From positions 124,001 through 188,000 of the forward strand of contig JAAEZG010000005.1 of the NCBI GenBank assembly GCA_018222985.1: a stretch of 64,000 nucleotides of DNA, written 5' to 3'. The stretch is from Gammaproteobacteria bacterium. GTDB lineage: Bacteria; Pseudomonadota; Gammaproteobacteria; Enterobacterales; Alteromonadaceae. Shown here one piece after another: positions 9,406-17,629 of the stretch. Within the stretch, counting starts at the first letter, position 1. Every line of letters begins with the position of its first letter. The translations under genes and the position numbers were made by a program. Below the pieces are notes generated by a model. It made no database searches. It saw only the letters and a program-made list of their open reading frames with translations, and was not told the origin of the DNA.

Positions 9406-9898
9406 CATGCATAACGAAGCCACACATTGCCATTTCCGCGAAGCAACAGGGGCTGATGTCACAGCCCTTGTTGAGCTTGAAAGCCGCTGTTTTGATTACA
9501 GCAGAATGGGGCCAAGAAGTTTCAAACGACTCATAAACGCGCACTCGGCACATGTTTATTTGTGTGAGTGCGACGGTATTTTAATGGGCTACTTGCTACT
9601 GCTTACCCGCAGCAACAGCCATATTTGGCGGCTTTATTCGATCGCCACCGCGCCAGCTGCTCGTGGTTTAGGTATTGGCAAACGCCTACTTGAATTTGCA
9701 ATTATCACCGCAAAAAAACAGGGGGCCAGTGCGCTAAGTTTGGAAGTAAAAACCGATAATATTCCAGCCATCCAGCTATATCAAAAGTATGATTTCGCGG
9801 TGGTTGACGTACTTCCGCAGTACTATGATGACGGCACCGACGGCTATCGTATGCGCTTAAGTTTTTCGCCAGCGGCTAGCGATCAGGAAAGTCGGTAA
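9395..9898 (+). CDS. GNAT-family N-acetyltransferase (start probably 9395 or 9407 rather than 9347)
   Basis: WRLYSIATAPAARGLGIGKRLLEFAI acetyl-CoA binding motif; overlaps the rimK-like 3' end. Confidence 0.82.
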   Translation: MKNSMHNEATHCHFREATGADVTALVELESRCFDYSRMGPRSFKRLINAHSAHVYLCECDGILMGYLLLLTRSNSHIWRLYSIATAPAARGLGIGKRLLEFAIITAKKQGASALSLEVKTDNIPAIQLYQKYDFAVVDVLPQYYDDGTDGYRMRLSFSPAASDQESR

Positions 9899-10940
9899 AA
9901 ATACCGTCGACACCAAGCTCTCGCAGCCAGGTTTTGAGCTGCTGATAACTTGCCACCCCTTCAGGTAAGTCATCTGCGCGTAAGGTATACACGTGAACCA
10001 GCAAACCCGCAGCATGCGCATGTTTCACAATATCTGAAAACTGCGGATTGCCGTGCTCATCAAAACCTAGAAAGATGTGGTTTAACCACACCCCTATGCC
10101 AGCGGCATAGCTGCGCAAGGTCTCTAAACCTGCTGCCGTTCGCATCATATCGTAGTCAATATCGCTTTCGTTCCAACTGTTTTCGGCAACCAGCTGAATA
10201 AGTGGAATCTCGGTTCGAAACTCGCGCTTTAATCGGCGCAAAACCTCGGGGTCAAAACTCTGTAAATATATCGGCGCTGGCGTATCAGTTTGGTTAAAAT
10301 CGTAGCGCGCCAACACTCCCATAGTTGATGCCACCAGGTCATAATTTTGTTTTTTGTGCCAGCGGGCGCTTTTTAGCTCAATATAAATGCCCGTATCACG
10401 AGCACGGCTCGCGTTAAGCCCCAATATGAGTTCTATTTGCTGCGCCAACGACATAATGTGAAAGTGACCAAGGTCGCCATTAAATCGTTGAGGATAGCGC
10501 TGCTGGCCCTCTTTGTTGCGCCGTTCATTTACTTTTAATTGTTGCAGCTCCGAAAACGAAAAGTCCATCACATAATAATGGCCATCGGGACGATACTTTT
10601 CGGGGAATACATCAGCCACGTTGGTCACAGCATCAAGCCGCAAGTCATGTAGTACAACAGGCACGTGGTCTCGGGTGAGCACCACGTCTTGTTCGATAAA
10701 GTCCGCATTTTGAGCGTGCGCAATAGCAACGGCAGCTTGCGTATGTTCGGGGGCGTATGCTGAAGCACCGCGGTGCGCAATAATCGTCAGCGATTTATGT
10801 TCGGGTGCCGACGCGAGTACCGGCGGCTCGAGTATTTGCTGCGTCGTTTCTTGTGCAGCGGCAACCGACGCTGCAGCCCAAAAGGCAATTGCAGCGACAG
10901 TTGCTGTTTTTGTACCTGCCTTTAAGATTGCTTGTACCAA
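9876..10940 (-). CDS. glpQ: Glycerophosphodiester phosphodiesterase, exported
   Basis: Signal peptide; IIAHRGASAYAPEHTQAAVAIAHAQNADFIEQDVVLTRDHVPVVLHD; C-terminal GVDGIFTDFPD. Confidence 0.9.
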   Translation of the reverse strand: MVQAILKAGTKTATVAAIAFWAAASVAAAQETTQQILEPPVLASAPEHKSLTIIAHRGASAYAPEHTQAAVAIAHAQNADFIEQDVVLTRDHVPVVLHDLRLDAVTNVADVFPEKYRPDGHYYVMDFSFSELQQLKVNERRNKEGQQRYPQRFNGDLGHFHIMSLAQQIELILGLNASRARDTGIYIELKSARWHKKQNYDLVASTMGVLARYDFNQTDTPAPIYLQSFDPEVLRRLKREFRTEIPLIQLVAENSWNESDIDYDMMRTAAGLETLRSYAAGIGVWLNHIFLGFDEHGNPQFSDIVKHAHAAGLLVHVYTLRADDLPEGVASYQQLKTWLRELGVDGIFTDFPDR

Positions 10941-11965
10941 ACTCGCTCACCTTGATCGCGATAACGAGCCAGCAGCTCTTGAATGGGTTCGGGCTCGGTG
11001 CGCACACCGCGTTGTTGCAAATAATCCGTGTTATACAGTTTACTCGCTGAGCGCTCGCCTAAGTCACAAGCGAAAGTCACGATGGTTTTACCTGGGCCAT
11101 GCAACAAGGCCGCTTGTATAGCGCCGGCCACGTTTAAGCACGAGCTACTGCCAAGCACCAAGCCCTCTTGTTCAACCATGTATCGCGACAAGGTGACTAA
11201 ATCACTGTCGGGCAAATTCACCGCTGCATCAATGCGTGCTTGCTTGAAGTTTTCGACCAAGCGCATAATGCCAATGCCTTCCGTAAACGAGCTGCCTTGG
11301 CTTACGTACTCACCGGTTTTCAAGTAACTGTAGATACCTGAGCCATCAGGGTCAGCCAACCACACCTGTACATTAGGGTTGCGCTCTTTCAAATACCTTG
11401 AGTTACCCGCGATAGTGCCACCGGTACCCGCAACCGACACAAAAATATCAACCTCACCATTGGTTTGTTCCCATATTTCTGGGCCGGTGGTTCGATAATG
11501 TGCTTCGGCATTGCTGGTGTTTTCAAATTGATTTGCCCACCAGTAGTCGTCGCGCTGTTCAGCTAAGCGACGCGCGGTGTGGTAAAAATGGTTTTCGTTT
11601 TTGAACGGCACTGGGTCAACAGTTTTTAGCTGTGCCCCGTGCAGAGTGATCATGCGTTCTTTTTCTTTGCTCTGATCATTTGGCATCACCGCCAACATGT
11701 TCAAACCGAACGACCGGGCAACCAAAGCTAAGCCAATACCGGTGTTCCCTGCTGTTCCCTCAACCACAGTCATGCCAGGCTCTAGTTCGCCGCTTTTCAA
11801 CGCGTCGGTGATAATTTGCAGCGCGGCGCGATCTTTAATTGATCCGCCGGGATTCTGTGACTCTAATTTGACGAAAATTTCGCAGCCGGTTAAGTCAGAT
11901 AATGCATTCAATCGCAATAAGTCTGTCTGTCCAATTAACTCTGCAGAACGCTTGGCTACTTGCAT
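10922..11965 (-). CDS. Cysteine synthase-family PLP enzyme
   Basis: ESQNPGGSIKDRAA, EGTAGNTGIGLALVA, SVAGTGGTIAG, GLVLGSSSCLNVAGA motifs. Confidence 0.88.
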   Translation of the reverse strand: MQVAKRSAELIGQTDLLRLNALSDLTGCEIFVKLESQNPGGSIKDRAALQIITDALKSGELEPGMTVVEGTAGNTGIGLALVARSFGLNMLAVMPNDQSKEKERMITLHGAQLKTVDPVPFKNENHFYHTARRLAEQRDDYWWANQFENTSNAEAHYRTTGPEIWEQTNGEVDIFVSVAGTGGTIAGNSRYLKERNPNVQVWLADPDGSGIYSYLKTGEYVSQGSSFTEGIGIMRLVENFKQARIDAAVNLPDSDLVTLSRYMVEQEGLVLGSSSCLNVAGAIQAALLHGPGKTIVTFACDLGERSASKLYNTDYLQQRGVRTEPEPIQELLARYRDQGERVWYKQS

Positions 11966-11977
11966 GAAAACTCCTTC

Positions 11978-12340
11978 CTAACGTAACGGTTCAACTTGCA
12001 TGGCTTGCCCATAGCAAACCCAACTAGCACGGCAAGAATCTGTTTTTTCCTCGCGGCATTCGCGTAAAACGACACGATTAGCGCTGCGCTTAGCGGCGGC
12101 AATTTTTAACAGCACAATGGCTTCTTCTTGGCTTGGTTTATCATCAAAAATATTTGCTTGGCATGAACGCCCTTCAACCTCGCCTAAGCTGATGACACTG
12201 ACATCTGTACGCGAAATTTCATACGGCCGCATAAATTCAACGGTGTCAGCCGCGGCGGTATTTAAACTTGGCGAAGCCGATTGGTTCATTGCACAACCCA
12301 TTAAGGCAAAAATGACGAGAACAATAGAAACAATTTTCAT
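11978..12340 (-). CDS. rcsF: RcsF-like lipoprotein
   Basis: Lipobox ALMGC; SLGEVEGRSCQAN...AAKRSANRVVLRECREEKTDSCRASWVCYGQA matches the four-Cys RcsF pattern. Confidence 0.72.
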   Translation of the reverse strand: MKIVSIVLVIFALMGCAMNQSASPSLNTAAADTVEFMRPYEISRTDVSVISLGEVEGRSCQANIFDDKPSQEEAIVLLKIAAAKRSANRVVLRECREEKTDSCRASWVCYGQAMQVEPLR

Positions 12341-12516
12341 GGCGCTACCTTAAAGCTCGAGCGTGTTTTACCCAACATTACGGGGCTTACAGTGTATTGT
12401 AAAGATTGATTTATTATAAGTTATCCTCCCTGAATTAGCATGTTTCATGCGACAGGTTAAACCGCAGACTAAATACCATTCCTTTGCTGCCAGATCTTCC
12501 CAATAACGTGCAACCA

Positions 12517-12533
12517 TGCACTAAATCGGTGCA
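12517..12533. promoter_or_regulatory. NtrC-like binding site TGCACTAAATCGGTGCA
   Basis: 17-bp dyad close to the TGCACCA-N3-TGGTGCA consensus, upstream of the sigma54 promoter. Confidence 0.65.
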
Positions 12534-12582
12534 TTTTCCCTATGTTTTCCGCCTTTTTGGCCATTGTTCGACGAAATTTGTT

Positions 12583-12597
12583 GGCACGGCAATTGCT
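12583..12597 (+). promoter_or_regulatory. Sigma54 (-24/-12) promoter for glnK-amtB: GGCACGGCAATTGCT
   Basis: GG-N10-GC spacing exact; TGGCACG-N4-TTGCT consensus. Confidence 0.82.
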
Positions 12598-12621
12598 TGA
12601 GTAAACAGTGACCATGCTTAG

Positions 12622-12984
<363 letters not shown>

Positions 12985-12990
12985 GAGTGC

Positions 12991-14166
12991 ATGATGTCTA
13001 TATCAGAACTTAGCTATGCAGTAGATACGCTTTTCATTTTAGTCAGTGCCGCCTTGGTCATGTGGATGGCCGCAGGCTTCTCAATGCTCGAAGCTGGACT
13101 GGTTCGCAGCAAAAATACCACCGAGATCTTGGTAAAGAATATCTTGCTATACGCACTGGCCTGTATTTGCTTCCTTAACGTTGGTTATCAACTTATGTAC
13201 GGCAGCAATACACCGTCAGGTTACGCGCCCAACGCTTACATATTTTTCCAGCTCGTGTTTGTTGCTACCGCGATGTCGATTGTTTCAGGTGCCGTTGCTG
13301 AACGCATGAAGCTGTCCATGTTTCTTATTTTCGCGGTCATCATGACCGCTGTCATCTACCCCATTTCGGGAAGCTGGGTTTGGGGTGGTGGCTTTCTGAG
13401 TCAGCTTGGATTTGTCGATTTCGCCGGTGCTGGCGTGGTACACATGGCAGGCGCAGCTGCGGCGCTAGCTGGGGTACTTATACTTGGCCCACGCAAAGGC
13501 AAATTCGGCAACAGCGGCGCTATTTACCCCATACCGGGTGCGAATATGCCGTTAGCTAGCTTAGGCACTCTCATTCTGTGGTTTGGCTGGCTTGGCTTCA
13601 ATGGCGGCTCGCAATTGACCATTCATAACATGGAAAACGCGAATAGCGTTGCATCGATATTTCTCAATACCAACATGGCAGCCGCCGCTGGCGCCGTCAC
13701 TGCATTTTTGATGACACGGCTGATTTGGCGAAAAGCTGATTTAACCATGATTTTAAACGGTGTTCTTGCTGGTTTAGTTGCTATTACCGCCGAGCCCGCT
13801 GCTGCCAGTACTCTTGCTGCAACCTTGATTGGCTGCGGTGCTGGGGTCATTGTCGTGTTATCAATCGTGGCATTAGACCGGTTAAAAATCGATGACCCTG
13901 TAGGCGCAATTTCAGTACATGGTGTCGTTGGTATTTACGGGTTAGTGTGTGTCGCTTTGACTTCTGCAAGCGCAAGTTTAAGCAGCCAACTTATCGGCGC
14001 AGCAGTTATTTTTACATGGGTCTTTAGCTGTAGCTTAATCGTGTGGTGGTTTCTCAATCGTGCATTTGGCATTCGCCTTAGCATGGAGCATGAGTACACC
14101 GGCGCGGATATTGCTGAGTGCGGTGTCGAGGCCTACCCGGAGTTTGTCTCAGCCAAAGGCCGATAA
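12991..14166 (+). CDS. amtB: Ammonium transporter
   Basis: WMAAGFSMLEAGLVRSKN, VVHMAGAAAALAG, LWFGWLGFNGGS, VHGVVGIYG; follows glnK. Confidence 0.95.
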   Translation: MMSISELSYAVDTLFILVSAALVMWMAAGFSMLEAGLVRSKNTTEILVKNILLYALACICFLNVGYQLMYGSNTPSGYAPNAYIFFQLVFVATAMSIVSGAVAERMKLSMFLIFAVIMTAVIYPISGSWVWGGGFLSQLGFVDFAGAGVVHMAGAAAALAGVLILGPRKGKFGNSGAIYPIPGANMPLASLGTLILWFGWLGFNGGSQLTIHNMENANSVASIFLNTNMAAAAGAVTAFLMTRLIWRKADLTMILNGVLAGLVAITAEPAAASTLAATLIGCGAGVIVVLSIVALDRLKIDDPVGAISVHGVVGIYGLVCVALTSASASLSSQLIGAAVIFTWVFSCSLIVWWFLNRAFGIRLSMEHEYTGADIAECGVEAYPEFVSAKGR

Positions 14167-14181
14167 CTGGTGTCAACGAAT

Positions 14182-14203
14182 GAGGGCTGCTATTGCAGCC
14201 CTC
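14182..14203. terminator. Hairpin GAGGGCTGC-TATT-GCAGCCCTC between convergent genes
   Basis: 9-bp perfect stem. Confidence 0.65.
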
Positions 14204-14212
14204 TCGGTTCTC

Positions 14213-15268
14213 TTAATTGTCGGAGGTATGATGGTTAAAGTCGGTCATGAATATTTGCCACATCGCCATAAACAAAGCGGCAACTAAAGGCCCAATAACA
14301 AAACCATTAATACCGAATAGCGAAATACCGCCAATTGTTGAAAACAGCACAACATAGTCTGGTAATTTGGTGTCTCGCCCCACTAATAATGGCCGCAACA
14401 CATTGTCGGCTAAACCAATAATAATGGCGCCATAAGCCATCAATACGGTGGCACTAACCCACGCCCCTGTTGCATATAAATATAACCCGGCAGGGAACCA
14501 AACAAGCGCAGCTCCAACGGCGGGTATCAATGACAAAAATGCCATAATGACGCCCCACAGCAAAGGCGCTGGAATATCGAGAATCCAAAATATAATACCG
14601 CCTAAAGCACCTTGCACAATAGCCACAACGAGGTTCCCTTTAACGGTGGCTCGGGTCACTTCAACAAACTTTTGAAACAGCGCATGTTCGCGTTCATCAC
14701 CAATGGGTAGGGCTTTAATAAGCAGTTCTTTTAATGTGGAACCATCGCGTAGCAAGAAAAAAGTCAGGTACATCATTAGCGCTAAACTAATAAAGAAGCT
14801 AAAGGTGTTTTGCCCTATTGCCAGCGTTTCTTTGGCTAAAAATTTCGACGCCGCCTGAATTGCGGTTGTTACTTGCTCACGAATATCATTGGGGTTAATG
14901 CCGAACTCGACCAACAGGTTATCCACCACTGGGAAAGCGTCTCGTAACTGCAACAACATTTGCTTCGGGTCAATTTCCCCAGAATCGATGCGTTGATAAA
15001 GCGCAATACCTTCTTGCACAAACGCCATACTCAAAAAGATAACTGGAATAACCACAATCAACATGCATACGGTTAATGTAATGAGTGCATTTATATTTGG
15101 ACGATCGCCAAGTTTTCGCGATAGTAGACTTTGTAGCGGCGAGAAAATAACAGCGACCGCACAGGCCCAAAATATAGCTGACCAAAAGGGCTCAAGAATG
15201 AAACCAAAAGCGATGGTCACCGCTGCTAGCAAAATTAAAAACGAACGACGTTCTAGTTGTTCTCGCAT
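14213..15268 (-). CDS. AI-2E family transporter / YdiK-like permease
   Basis: 351 aa; LMMYLTFFLLRDGSTLKELL, LLWGVIMAFLSLIPAVGAALVW, LADNVLRPLLVGRDTKLPDYVVLFSTIGGISLFGINGFVIGPLVAALF. Confidence 0.9.
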   Translation of the reverse strand: MREQLERRSFLILLAAVTIAFGFILEPFWSAIFWACAVAVIFSPLQSLLSRKLGDRPNINALITLTVCMLIVVIPVIFLSMAFVQEGIALYQRIDSGEIDPKQMLLQLRDAFPVVDNLLVEFGINPNDIREQVTTAIQAASKFLAKETLAIGQNTFSFFISLALMMYLTFFLLRDGSTLKELLIKALPIGDEREHALFQKFVEVTRATVKGNLVVAIVQGALGGIIFWILDIPAPLLWGVIMAFLSLIPAVGAALVWFPAGLYLYATGAWVSATVLMAYGAIIIGLADNVLRPLLVGRDTKLPDYVVLFSTIGGISLFGINGFVIGPLVAALFMAMWQIFMTDFNHHTSDN

Positions 15269-15332
15269 GGGAGTCCTTGTTCTTTATTAGAATCGGGTTA
15301 ATATTGTCAACAAAACAACCAGTGAGCAAGTT

Positions 15333-15827
15333 ATGAAAACAATAACCGACCATTTAGCCGGCTACGCCGCCTATCACCGCGACAACCGCAATATTATGAC
15401 CCATTTAGTTGGCATTCCGATGATTGTCGTCGCCTTACTCATCCTGTTGTCTCGGCCCTCGTGGACAGTTTTTGATGTCATGCTTTCTCCGGCCATCATC
15501 GTCAGTGCCGCTGCCGCACTTTTTTATTTAAAGCTTGATGTCATGCTTGGCATACTCATGACGGTGCTACTTGGCCTCGCGGTTTGGCTTGCTAGCCATA
15601 TGGCTCTGTTACCTACGGGCGCATGGCTAACTTGGGGTATTGGCTTATTTGTTGTCGGTTGGGTATTTCAATTCATTGGCCACTATTTTGAAGGTAAAAA
15701 GCCGGCTTTTGTTGACGATATTATGGGATTAGCTATTGGCCCGCTGTTTGTTGTTGCCGAAGTTGTCTTTTTTCTAGGTGGCAAAAAACAGCTTCATCGC
15801 GACATTGAGGCGCGATTTAATAAGTAA
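15333..15827 (+). CDS. Mpo1/DUF962-like membrane protein
   Basis: HRDNRNIMTHLVGIPMIV...WVFQFIGHYFEGKKPAFVDDIMGLAIGPLFVVAEV. Confidence 0.88.
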   Translation: MKTITDHLAGYAAYHRDNRNIMTHLVGIPMIVVALLILLSRPSWTVFDVMLSPAIIVSAAAALFYLKLDVMLGILMTVLLGLAVWLASHMALLPTGAWLTWGIGLFVVGWVFQFIGHYFEGKKPAFVDDIMGLAIGPLFVVAEVVFFLGGKKQLHRDIEARFNK

Positions 15828-15833
15828 TCAATA

Positions 15834-15861
15834 AAGGCCGTAACAATTAAGTTACGGCCTT
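15834..15861. terminator. Bidirectional hairpin AAGGCCGTAAC-AATTAA-GTTACGGCCTT
   Basis: 11-bp perfect stem between convergent genes. Confidence 0.8.
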
Positions 15862-15867
15862 CTAATC

Positions 15868-16059
15868 TCAATTGTCTTCTTTAATTTGCCTGGTTGGTGG
15901 GTTCACCCAAATTACATCGACTGCAGACTGTTGTGCCGCCTGCTCTACCGTTGCAATATAGTTATCGTCAACCACTGTTTTCGTGCGAACACTTGAGTCA
16001 GGGGTTTGTGAACAACCAATCAATAGCATTGCTATAATTAACAGTAATGTAATGCGCAT
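15868..16059 (-). CDS. Small predicted lipoprotein
   Basis: 63 aa, MRITLLLIIAMLLIGCSQ lipobox. Confidence 0.6.
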   Translation of the reverse strand: MRITLLLIIAMLLIGCSQTPDSSVRTKTVVDDNYIATVEQAAQQSAVDVIWVNPPTRQIKEDN

Positions 16060-16194
16060 AATTCACCTCCACTTAGGCAAAAGCATAACCATAAAAATGC
16101 ACCCTAAGCACTAAAAAGTATAGTTCACAAATTGAACAATTGGCGAAGAAGATACGTAACAAAATTTATCTATGGGCTTTCATTGAGAAAACAA

Positions 16195-16734
16195 ATGATT
16201 AAAAAACTACTCGTCGTCTTATCTACTTTGGCTTTAGTGGCCTGCTCGTCGGGTGACTGGCGCACCGCCTCACGCGAGCCTGCCGGCATAGCGCCAAATC
16301 CAGCCATTGAAAGGGCACCCGTTATTGAGATTTACGCTGCCGATGCCTTTGGTTGGCGTGGTTGGTTTGCCGTGCACACTTGGATTGCCGTGAAACCAGA
16401 AGGTGCGGCTGAATATACCGTTCATGAAGTGGTTGGATGGCGCGTTAATCGCGGGCAACCAGCGCTTTACAGTTACCAAACCACAACGCCCGATCGCTAC
16501 TGGTATGGCGCCAAGCCTGAAAAGATATTGTCGCTTCAAGGCGAACAGGCTGCAGCCTTGATTCCTAGAATTAACGAAGCCGTAACACGCTACCCTTGGG
16601 CCAACGAATACGAAGCGGTGCCTGGCCCAAATAGTAATACATTTCCAGCTTGGATTGGCCTACAGGTGCCAGAGCTTGGGCTACAATTGCCGTTTAGTGC
16701 CATAGGTAGCGGCTATGCGGACAACGACCAGTAA
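16195..16734 (+). CDS. DUF3750-like lipoprotein (start likely 16195)
   Basis: MIKKLLVVLSTLALVACSS lipobox; HTWIAVKPEGAAEYTVHEVVGW...PNSNTFPAWIGLQVPELGLQLPFSAIGSGY. Confidence 0.78.
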   Translation: MIKKLLVVLSTLALVACSSGDWRTASREPAGIAPNPAIERAPVIEIYAADAFGWRGWFAVHTWIAVKPEGAAEYTVHEVVGWRVNRGQPALYSYQTTTPDRYWYGAKPEKILSLQGEQAAALIPRINEAVTRYPWANEYEAVPGPNSNTFPAWIGLQVPELGLQLPFSAIGSGYADNDQ

Positions 16735-16746
16735 GGTGGTCGTTGT
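16721..16746 (+). terminator. Hairpin ACAACGACCA-GTAAGG-TGGTCGTTGT followed by TTTC, carrying the stop codon in its loop
   Basis: 10-bp perfect stem; TAA 16732-16734 is in the loop. Confidence 0.7.
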
Positions 16747-16899
16747 TTTCGCTATTATTTTGCAAAACACACCACAAAGTACACCACATTAGAAAATCAC
16801 CATAACATAGGCATATGATTTATAACGATTAATTATTATGGTCTAGAAATTGCATGGTATTCCGCTATAGTCAATAACAACGAACACAAGGAATTCATC

Positions 16900-17559
16900 A
16901 TGCCAGTGAAGTTAGAAGATCGCCCTATTGAACAAGTTCGCGAAGAAACTGTTGATAAACTTATTGTGAACTACAGCCATGCTATTATTTCTGCCGAAGC
17001 ATTCGAGCGCCGGCTTGATGAAGCCATGGCGACCGAGTCACATCAGCAATTGGTTGACCTTGTTGCAGACTTACCGCTAGAAGCTGACCCAAAATATGAC
17101 GCGCAAAAAGAACGTTCATTCACGCCAAATTATAGCGCAGGCCAAGCCGAAAAAGATGACAAGCTCGTTAGTATTTTGGGCTCCAATGTGCGCGAAGGGC
17201 AATGGGTTGTGCCGAAGAAAATTACCGTGATCGATGTGTTAGGCTCGGCCACCCTGGATTTTACCGATGCGGTTTTTCAACACCAACATATTGAAGTGAA
17301 TGTTGCCAACGTATTGGGCAGCCTTGAAGTTTATGTACCGGAAAATGTGAACGTGACAACACGCATGTTTAACATCATTGGCTCGTCAGAAAATCGCGCA
17401 CCATCAATAGCAGGGCGCCAGGCACCACAAATAACCATTACCGGCTATTCGGTGTTGGGCTCATTAGAGGTATCGGTAAAACGTACCATGAAAGAAAAGT
17501 TCATGGCATTTGCCAACAGTATGCGTGAAGCCTTGGGAATGCCGAAGAGCAATAGTTAA
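16900..17559 (+). CDS. DUF1707 + LiaF-like C-terminal domain protein
   Basis: N-terminal SHAIISAEAFERRLDEAMATESHQQLVDLVADLPL; C-terminal ITVIDVLGSATLDFTDAVF...VLGSLEVYVPENVNV. Confidence 0.75.
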   Translation: MPVKLEDRPIEQVREETVDKLIVNYSHAIISAEAFERRLDEAMATESHQQLVDLVADLPLEADPKYDAQKERSFTPNYSAGQAEKDDKLVSILGSNVREGQWVVPKKITVIDVLGSATLDFTDAVFQHQHIEVNVANVLGSLEVYVPENVNVTTRMFNIIGSSENRAPSIAGRQAPQITITGYSVLGSLEVSVKRTMKEKFMAFANSMREALGMPKSNS

Positions 17560-17629
17560 TTGCCCAAGACAATTGCCGCCAAAAACGCGATAATAGCCGC
17601 CGAATTTTCAATCAGTGGTCTATTTTGTC

